A DNA stretch of 5,564 nucleotides from Candidatus Uhrbacteria bacterium (GTDB taxonomy: Bacteria > Patescibacteriota > Patescibacteriia > SG8-24), in the NCBI GenBank assembly GCA_016205965.1, contig JACQSM010000073.1, positions 1 through 5,564 of the forward strand, written 5' to 3'. The translations under genes were made by a program, and so were the position numbers. This document shows positions 1-5,564 of the stretch, piece by piece; position 1 is the first letter of the stretch; each line of letters opens with the position of its first letter. The notes under the pieces were generated by a model, which was not told the DNA's origin, searched no databases, and was given only the letters and a program-made list of their open reading frames with translations.

Positions 1-914
<914 letters not shown>

Positions 915-918
915 GACC

Positions 919-1371
919 ATGGCCTCGATCAGTTTCGAACTGACCACGCCCGAACGCATCGTCCTCAAGGAAGAGGCCGACGGTTTGACGGTTCCGACCA
1001 GGGCCGGCGAAATCACCGTCCTGCCCGGGCATATCCCGTTGGTTTCGGAGCTTGCTCCCGGCATGATCACCGTGCATAAGGGCGGACAGGAGTCCTACCT
1101 GGCCGTTTCCGGCGGATTCTTGGAGGTGCAGCCGGGTAGCCGGGTGATCATTCTGGCCGACTCGGCCGAACGGGCCGAAGAGCTCGATCTGAAGAAGGTC
1201 GAAGAAGCTCGCGAGCGGGCTCAAAAACTCTTGGAAGAAAAGCGCCAGGCTGCCGACGTTTCCTCGGCTGCGGCCGTCGCCTCGCTCGAACGCGAGCTGG
1301 CCCGGCTGCGGGTCATTCGCAAACACCGCAGCAGGGGGATTCCGGATATCGGGCAGGCGGGTAAAGAGTGA
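919..1371 (+). CDS. atpC: F-type ATP synthase subunit epsilon
   Basis: This is the epsilon subunit of the F1 central stalk, which joins gamma to the c-ring and can inhibit ATP hydrolysis through its C-terminal helices. The 150-residue product has the expected two parts. An N-terminal beta-sandwich (about 1-85) contains the family block TRAGEITVLPGHIPLVSEL at about 27-45. A charged helical hairpin (about 90-136) has ADSAERAEELD, an AQKLLEEKRQ run and the typical LERELARLRVI ending. A basic, probably disordered tail of about 15 residues follows, so the protein is slightly longer than the usual 130-140. The ATG at 919 is chosen because GAGGTGA (900-906, inside the last codons of atpD) is a good Shine-Dalgarno site 12 nt upstream. 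Location directly after atpD is the standard order, and the two are surely co-transcribed. A terminator follows the stop. Confidence 0.95.
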   Translation: MASISFELTTPERIVLKEEADGLTVPTRAGEITVLPGHIPLVSELAPGMITVHKGGQESYLAVSGGFLEVQPGSRVIILADSAERAEELDLKKVEEARERAQKLLEEKRQAADVSSAAAVASLERELARLRVIRKHRSRGIPDIGQAGKE

Positions 1372-1386
1372 GTTTTAGCCTAAAAG

Positions 1387-1420
1387 AAGGGGCTCGGTCT
1401 TGACGGCCGGCCCCTTTATT
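1387..1420 (+). terminator. Intrinsic terminator of the ATP synthase operon
   Basis: AAGGGGC (1387-1393) pairs perfectly with GCCCCTT (1410-1416), and a G-U pair extends the stem inward. The 3' side continues TTTATT, a short and imperfect U-tract. It stands 15 nt after the atpC stop. Its loop and 3' arm also hold the -35 box and spacer of the next gene's promoter. Termination may be incomplete because the U-tract is weak. Confidence 0.7.
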
Positions 1421-1428
1421 GGTATAGT
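1400..1428 (+). promoter_or_regulatory. Sigma70-type promoter of the small lipoprotein gene
   Basis: TTGACG (1400-1405, 5 of 6 to consensus), a 17-nt spacer, and TATAGT (1423-1428, 5 of 6) form the best promoter in the window on the plus strand. The start of transcription would fall near 1435, leaving a leader of about 43 nt. The -35 box lies in the loop of the upstream terminator hairpin and the spacer contains its 3' arm. An AT-rich inverted repeat, TTTTAG-C-CTAAAA (1373-1385), sits just upstream, where an UP element could lie. Confidence 0.75.
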
Positions 1429-1460
1429 CGTTGGTCATGCTGCAGGCCTGCGGCGTGATC

Positions 1461-1472
1461 AACCGAGAGGAG
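1461..1472 (+). promoter_or_regulatory. Ribosome binding site with 12-nt block shared with the 1887 gene
   Basis: AACCGAGAGGAG includes a purine-rich Shine-Dalgarno (GAGAGGAG) 5 nt before the ATG at 1478. It decides for that start over the upstream in-frame TTG at 1400, which lies inside the -35 box. The identical 12 bases occur at 1869-1880 before the carbonic-anhydrase-like gene. Confidence 0.7.
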
Positions 1473-1477
1473 AGGCC

Positions 1478-1792
1478 ATGCACACCTTCCGCAACCTGTT
1501 GGTTCCTTGCCTGTTGCTCACCGCCATCGGCGGGTGCCCTTGCATCCCGCCCATTGACCCGCGCCAGGACGTCCTGGATCCGGCCGAGCAGTGGACGGAT
1601 CCGCCGCGCGACCTGGTCACCGACAACTGGGACCTGCCCGCCGACGAGGCCGCCGCGGTCGTGGAACGTTACGGCGGCATGGTGGTGTCCGTGGACGACA
1701 AGGCCGGCATCATCACCGTGACCTACACCCGCGCCGGCGCCACCCCGCTCAAGCAGGTCGGTCGGTTCCGAATCCGGAACAGCAACCGCTAG
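1478..1792 (+). CDS. Small putative lipoprotein of unknown function
   Basis: I do not recognise the family of this 104-residue protein. The N-terminus has the form of a lipoprotein signal peptide: a short region with one Arg (R5), a hydrophobic core (about residues 7-17, LLVPCLLLTAI) and then G-G-C with C20, which fits the PROSITE-style lipobox at permissive positions. A second Cys (C22) and a Pro-rich stretch (CPCIPPIDP) follow directly. After that comes an acidic linker (about 27-57) and a compact C-terminal part (about 58-104) rich in beta-formers and ending in basic residues (RFRIRNSNR). If processed, it would be anchored to the cell envelope. The ATG at 1478 is chosen for its ribosome binding site; an in-frame TTG 78 nt upstream lies in the promoter. 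It has its own promoter and terminator, so it is monocistronic. An alternative is a non-lipidated secreted or membrane-tethered peptide. Confidence 0.7.
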   Translation: MHTFRNLLVPCLLLTAIGGCPCIPPIDPRQDVLDPAEQWTDPPRDLVTDNWDLPADEAAAVVERYGGMVVSVDDKAGIITVTYTRAGATPLKQVGRFRIRNSNR

Positions 1793-1812
1793 CGCCCCCA
1801 AGGGCGCTTTTT
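1791..1812 (+). terminator. Intrinsic terminator of the small lipoprotein gene
   Basis: AGCGCCC (1791-1797) and GGGCGCT (1802-1808) form a perfect 7-bp GC-rich stem with loop CCAA, followed by an uninterrupted T run (1808-1812). The last two bases of the TAG stop codon are the first two bases of the stem, so coding sequence and terminator are fused with no spacer. Confidence 0.85.
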
Positions 1813-1821
1813 CAGTCCATC

Positions 1822-1850
1822 TTGACTTATGGCGGTCCGTAGCGTAGCCT
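1822..1850 (+). promoter_or_regulatory. Promoter of the carbonic-anhydrase-like gene
   Basis: TTGACT (1822-1827), a 17-nt spacer and TAGCCT (1845-1850) match the form of the other promoters in the window. The -35 is 5 of 6 to consensus; the -10 keeps only the key T1, A2 and T6. Predicted start near 1857 gives a leader of about 30 nt. It lies 9 nt after the previous terminator's T run. Confidence 0.6.
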
Positions 1851-1868
1851 GATGCAGCGTTCATTGCG

Positions 1869-1880
1869 AACCGAGAGGAG
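1869..1880 (+). promoter_or_regulatory. Ribosome binding site with 12-nt block shared with the 1478 gene
   Basis: AACCGAGAGGAG is identical to 1461-1472. GAGAGGAG lies 6 nt before the ATG at 1887 and supports that start. Confidence 0.7.
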
Positions 1881-1886
1881 CGTGTC

Positions 1887-2702
1887 ATGACCGAAGCACG
1901 GCGTTTGAAGTCGGACCGCACCAAAGCGGACGAGAAGATAGCCAAGGGCTGTGATGTTACCGTGGTGACCGCGGCCGATCCGCTGATCCATCACCGCAAC
2001 GTCATCCCGGCCGCCATCAAACAGGCATTCGGCGCGGACTCGCGCTACGACCTGTTGAGTTTTCCGGATTTCCCGGCGGCCTTCGATGACGGTGCCGTTG
2101 CTCAACTGGCGCATGATGTCGAGACGGCGATTTCGCTGCACCGTGTCGAAAAGGTTCTGGTGCTCGAACCCGACGGCAAGGGCCAGCCCTACGCGGCTCT
2201 GCTTGCCCATCACTTCCGGGGGACCAAGGTCGAGGTCAAGTCGGCACCGACCTTCGTCGGCGAGCGCCGCTCCTACCGCACCTTGGTCGTCACCTGCATG
2301 GACTGGCGCTTGCACGGTGAAGGCGGATTCCTGACCCGCTGTCTGCGGTCCATGCCGGAAGAATACGGCATCATGACCGTTCCGGGCGTGGTCAAGGATC
2401 TCGCCGCCGGGGACAAGTTCCGTTCGCGCTGGGTCCGCGGCCAAATCCTCAATGGCGTCCTCAATCGCGGCGTCGAGCGGATCATGCTGGTCAGCCACAC
2501 CGACTGCGGCAAGTACGGCGGTTCAGCGGCTTTCCGCCACAACTACCTGGACGAGATCCAGGCGCTGCGCGAGGATCTGCGTTTGGCCGTCCGTCTCGCG
2601 GCCGATCATAGGGATGGTTCGACCTTCAGCCTGCCGGCCAATGTTTCGCTGGAGACCGCGATCGCCTCGCTGCAAATCGACGCCCTCTGCACCGTTTTTT
2701 GA
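1887..2702 (+). CDS. Carbonic-anhydrase-like protein with two homologous halves
   Basis: The 271-residue product resembles beta-class or putative carbonic anhydrases, zinc enzymes that interconvert CO2 and bicarbonate. The C-terminal half (about 130-271) shows VVTCMDWR, giving C137, D139 and R141 of the CxDxR motif, then VPGVVKDL (165-172) and LVSHTDCGKYGGS with H204 and C207 of HxxCG. These are the expected Zn ligands and the Asp-Arg pair. The N-terminal half (about 22-118) repeats the same order: VVTAAD (26-31) for VVTCMD, LLSFPDF for IMTVPGV, and RVEKVLVLEPDGKG for RGVERIMLVSHTDCGK. It has Ala in place of the first Cys, Leu in place of the Arg, and no His/Cys pair. It therefore looks like an internal duplication with a metal-free first domain; this rests on alignment by eye. 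Catalytic activity is inferred, not shown. No signal peptide or membrane segment is seen, so it is probably cytoplasmic. It is monocistronic, and TTTTTT runs into the TGA stop. Confidence 0.75.
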   Translation: MTEARRLKSDRTKADEKIAKGCDVTVVTAADPLIHHRNVIPAAIKQAFGADSRYDLLSFPDFPAAFDDGAVAQLAHDVETAISLHRVEKVLVLEPDGKGQPYAALLAHHFRGTKVEVKSAPTFVGERRSYRTLVVTCMDWRLHGEGGFLTRCLRSMPEEYGIMTVPGVVKDLAAGDKFRSRWVRGQILNGVLNRGVERIMLVSHTDCGKYGGSAAFRHNYLDEIQALREDLRLAVRLAADHRDGSTFSLPANVSLETAIASLQIDALCTVF

Positions 2703-2727
2703 GAGCCCTGAATGAGGGTTCTTTTTT
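2702..2727 (+). terminator. Intrinsic terminator of the carbonic-anhydrase-like gene
   Basis: AGAGCCCT (2702-2709) pairs with AGGGTTCT (2715-2722) in an 8-bp stem with one G-U pair and a 5-nt loop GAATG, followed by TTTTTT (2722-2727). The final A of the TGA stop is the first base of the stem. Confidence 0.88.
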
Positions 2728-2728
2728 A

Positions 2729-2757
2729 TTGACCGAAAGGGTTTTCCCTGCCATCGT
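2729..2757 (+). promoter_or_regulatory. Promoter of the PD-(D/E)XK protein gene
   Basis: TTGACC (2729-2734), a 17-nt spacer and CATCGT (2752-2757) fit the TTGACN/17/nAnnnT pattern of the other promoters. The -35 begins 2 nt after the terminator T run. The -10 is weak (A2, T3 and T6 only). Predicted start near 2764, leader about 24 nt. Confidence 0.5.
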
Positions 2758-2775
2758 GCCATCGGACCCGCCTCC

Positions 2776-2783
2776 AGGAGGTG
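2776..2783 (+). promoter_or_regulatory. Strong ribosome binding site deciding a GTG start
   Basis: AGGAGGTG is a full Shine-Dalgarno match, 4 nt before the GTG at 2788 (6 nt counting from AGGAGG). It supports this GTG as the start. It is part of the small inverted repeat CCTCC-A-GGAGG (2771-2781). Confidence 0.8.
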
Positions 2784-2787
2784 TACG

Positions 2788-3261
2788 GTGGCAGTCATCG
2801 AGGATCATGCCGATTGGACCGGAATCCAGCTGACCAGCATCGACGTCGGCGCCCGTCACAAGAAGAAACGCAACCTCATCTTTCGGGACATCGCCTATGC
2901 GACGATGGGCGAGGTTCGCCTGGCCCGGCTCCTGGCGGAGCAGGGGATTCCTTTCACTCCCAACGTGCTCGTTACCCTCCATACGCTCGGCGATAAGCCC
3001 AAGGACTACGTGCCCGATTTCATCCTGAACGGCATGCCGTACCTCTGGGAAGGCAAGGAGCTCATTCACGGTTTCGAGGCCAAGGGCGTCCCGCGCAACG
3101 GCTTCTTCGCGCCCAAGGCGCTGGCACGGGTTGAGGCATTGCAGCGTGAGCGCAACATCGTCATCAAGCTCATCTCGGACCGCGAGATCATTCATTATTT
3201 CGAAAAGAGCGGCCGGCTCGGCCGCAGTTGCCTGCCGCTCCGGCCCCTTGTCGACGAGTGA
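2788..3261 (+). CDS. Small PD-(D/E)XK nuclease-like protein
   Basis: The 157-residue soluble protein bears the signature of the PD-(D/E)XK (restriction-endonuclease-like) fold. An N-terminal helix carries E42 (in MGEVRLARLLAEQGI). A beta-hairpin holds YVPDF with D77. After about 19 residues comes HGFEAKG with E97 and K99, then a helix with K110, R114 and E116 and a final strand NIVIKLISD. The arrangement E...PD...ExK provides the expected metal-binding and catalytic residues. The enzyme would cut DNA or RNA with a divalent metal; the substrate cannot be read from the sequence. It lacks any DNA-recognition or helicase domain and no methyltransferase lies nearby, so it is not an obvious restriction enzyme. 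A basic patch (RHKKKR, 23-28) could bind nucleic acid. Start is GTG, set by a perfect Shine-Dalgarno. It is a single-gene unit with its own promoter and terminator. A Holliday-junction resolvase or repair nuclease is possible. The exact family is not recognised. Confidence 0.65.
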   Translation: MAVIEDHADWTGIQLTSIDVGARHKKKRNLIFRDIAYATMGEVRLARLLAEQGIPFTPNVLVTLHTLGDKPKDYVPDFILNGMPYLWEGKELIHGFEAKGVPRNGFFAPKALARVEALQRERNIVIKLISDREIIHYFEKSGRLGRSCLPLRPLVDE

Positions 3262-3264
3262 CCA

Positions 3265-3290
3265 ACCCTTGCCTTGCAGGGGTCTTTTTC
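3265..3290 (+). terminator. Intrinsic terminator of the PD-(D/E)XK protein gene
   Basis: ACCCTTGC (3265-3272) and GCAGGGGT (3276-3283) form an 8-bp stem with one G-U pair and a CTT loop, followed by CTTTTTC. The stem starts 3 nt after the TGA stop. It faces the terminator of the convergent response regulator gene. Confidence 0.85.
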
Positions 3291-3309
3291 TCTCATTCTC
3301 GTTATACTG

Positions 3310-3333
3310 AAAAAACCGCCGGGATGGCGGTTT
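3310..3333 (-). terminator. Intrinsic terminator of the response regulator gene
   Basis: Read on the minus strand, AAACCGCC and GGCGGTTT (3333-3326 and 3320-3313) make a perfect 8-bp stem with loop ATCCC, running into TTTTTT (3315-3310). The first arm overlaps the TAA stop at 3334-3332. Only about 19 nt separate it from the T-tract of the opposing terminator. Confidence 0.9.
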
Positions 3334-3709
3334 AGGCGGCAGAGCGGATGGCTTGGCCGATCATCTGGAACAGGTGCTCCATTCTGTAGGGCTTGCGGAT
3401 CAGGCGGACGGATGCGCCGGCCATGGCCCGGGCCAACTCGTCATCGGCAAAACCCTGGCCGGTGATGAGTACGCAGGGGATGTTCTCGCGCAGGGCGCGG
3501 GCCTGCCGGATGAGAGCGATGCCGTCCATCCCCGGGAGGGTGAAATCGGTCAGGAGCAGGTCGATGCGGTTGACGTCCCGGCGCAGCTCCTCCAAGGCGC
3601 TCTCGGGCTGCTGGTGCACGCTGGCGCTGTACCCGCCGAACTCCAGCTGCATCCGGAACAGATCTGCGATGTTCGGGTCGTCTTCGACGACAAGAATCTT
3701 TTGGGCCAC
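3332..3709 (-). CDS. Single-domain (CheY-type) response regulator
   Basis: The 125-residue product is a lone receiver domain with no output domain. Such proteins take phosphate from a histidine kinase and signal by protein-protein contact. Key residues are all present: the acidic pocket E9-D10-D11 in ILVVEDD, the phospho-acceptor D55 in LLLTDFTLPGMDG, T83 in VLITG, and K106 in RKPY. The position of the aromatic switch residue (three before K106) is Leu 103, unlike Tyr or Phe in CheY. Start is GTG at 3709; AAGGAGG lies 7 nt upstream. The gene is monocistronic and transcribed toward the PD-(D/E)XK gene, away from the helicase. No histidine kinase lies in the window, so it is an orphan here and the partner is unknown. 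It could serve motility or pili, a phosphorelay, or stress signalling; nothing in the context decides. Confidence 0.92.
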   Translation of the reverse strand: MAQKILVVEDDPNIADLFRMQLEFGGYSASVHQQPESALEELRRDVNRIDLLLTDFTLPGMDGIALIRQARALRENIPCVLITGQGFADDELARAMAGASVRLIRKPYRMEHLFQMIGQAIRSAA

Positions 3710-3747
3710 AGCCGTTCCTCCTTACCCCGTTTTTTACGGAGCCAGCG

Positions 3748-3776
3748 ACCTTAGCACAAGCCGGCCACCTTGTCAA
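3748..3776 (-). promoter_or_regulatory. Sigma70-type promoter of the response regulator gene
   Basis: On the minus strand, a perfect TTGACA (3776-3771) is followed by 17 nt and TAAGGT (3753-3748), which keeps T1, A2 and T6. Start of transcription is predicted near 3741, giving a leader of about 32 nt. The leader contains a small possible hairpin, CTCCGT-AAAAA-ACGGGG, just before the AAGGAGG ribosome binding site. The -35 box lies 17 nt upstream of the helicase ATG, so RNA polymerase here could interfere with helicase expression. Confidence 0.75.
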
Positions 3777-3779
3777 TAT
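3751..3779 (+). promoter_or_regulatory. Possible weak promoter of the helicase gene
   Basis: TTAGCA (3751-3756, 4 of 6), a 17-nt spacer and CAATAT (3774-3779, A2, A5 and T6 match) would start transcripts near 3786. That leaves only about 7 nt before the ATG at 3793, a nearly leaderless mRNA. It overlaps the -10 and -35 boxes of the divergent response regulator promoter. Evidence is weak. Confidence 0.3.
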
Positions 3780-3792
3780 GGGCCAGGATGAA

Positions 3793-5564
<1,772 letters not shown>

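Noticed and set aside
1400..1477. TTG start adding 26 residues to the small lipoprotein
   Set aside because: The TTG is part of the -35 box, lies before the predicted transcription start, and has no ribosome site. The ATG at 1478 has one and gives a signal peptide at the N-terminus.
1827..2498. Minus-strand open frame of 223 codons across the carbonic-anhydrase-like gene
   Set aside because: It is a mirror of a well-supported plus-strand gene with promoter, ribosome site and terminator, and its product resembles no family.
2697..2727. Bidirectional terminator after the carbonic-anhydrase-like gene
   Set aside because: T runs stand on both sides of the hairpin on the plus strand. A minus-strand terminator would need A's on the 5' side, so it works only in the plus direction.
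2771..2781. CCTCC-A-GGAGG inverted repeat as an operator or RNA switch
   Set aside because: The one-base centre cannot form a stable full hairpin, and the right half is simply the Shine-Dalgarno site.
2626..3195. Minus-strand open frame of 189 codons opposite the PD-(D/E)XK gene
   Set aside because: It crosses the promoter and terminator between two plus-strand genes, and the plus-strand gene has a strong ribosome site and a motif signature.
3303..3308. TATACT as a -10 box between the convergent terminators
   Set aside because: No -35-like sequence lies 16-18 nt upstream and no TG extension is present. A start here would only give RNA antisense to the response regulator gene, entering its terminator hairpin at once.

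Overview
The window reads as a compact, GC-rich bacterial chromosome segment (I estimate about 60% G+C). It carries the 3' end of an F-type ATP synthase operon, a run of short one-gene transcription units, and the start of a large UvrD/PcrA-type helicase. The lineage cannot be fixed without a search. From memory, the wording of the helicase N-terminus, the very short intergenic regions and a carbonic-anhydrase-like protein with a VPG..KDL motif recall Candidate Phyla Radiation/Patescibacteria genomes (Parcubacteria-like, on the GC-rich side). This is inference, not a demonstrated assignment. No tRNA, rRNA, CRISPR array, insertion sequence or attachment site was seen.

Layout: (1) 1-914, atpD (ATP synthase beta), 5'-truncated by the window edge, followed after 4 nt by atpC (epsilon, 919-1371) and a terminator at 1387-1420. 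(2) 1478-1792, a small putative lipoprotein with a near-consensus promoter whose -35 box lies inside the preceding terminator hairpin. (3) 1887-2702, a carbonic-anhydrase-like protein that appears to consist of two homologous halves; only the C-terminal half keeps the Cys/Asp/Arg and His/Cys metal-site residues. (4) 2788-3261, a small stand-alone protein with a PD-(D/E)XK nuclease signature. (5) 3332-3709 on the minus strand, a single-domain response regulator, convergent with gene 4 and divergent from gene 6. (6) 3793 to the window end, a UvrD-family ATP-dependent DNA helicase truncated by the edge.

The regulatory architecture is unusually legible. Genes 2, 3, 4 and 5 each have a predicted sigma70-type promoter of the form TTGACN, exactly 17 nt, then [T/C]AnnnT, and each ends in an intrinsic terminator. 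The terminator stem often overlaps or abuts the stop codon, and the next promoter starts within or just after the terminator. The genes therefore appear to be transcribed one by one rather than as an operon, apart from the atpD-atpC pair. Functional links between them (energy metabolism, CO2/bicarbonate chemistry, DNA processing, signalling) are not evident from context.

The strongest candidate for something under-described is the duplicated carbonic-anhydrase-like protein with a metal-site-free N-terminal half. Next are the orphan PD-(D/E)XK protein and the stacked terminator/promoter arrangement.
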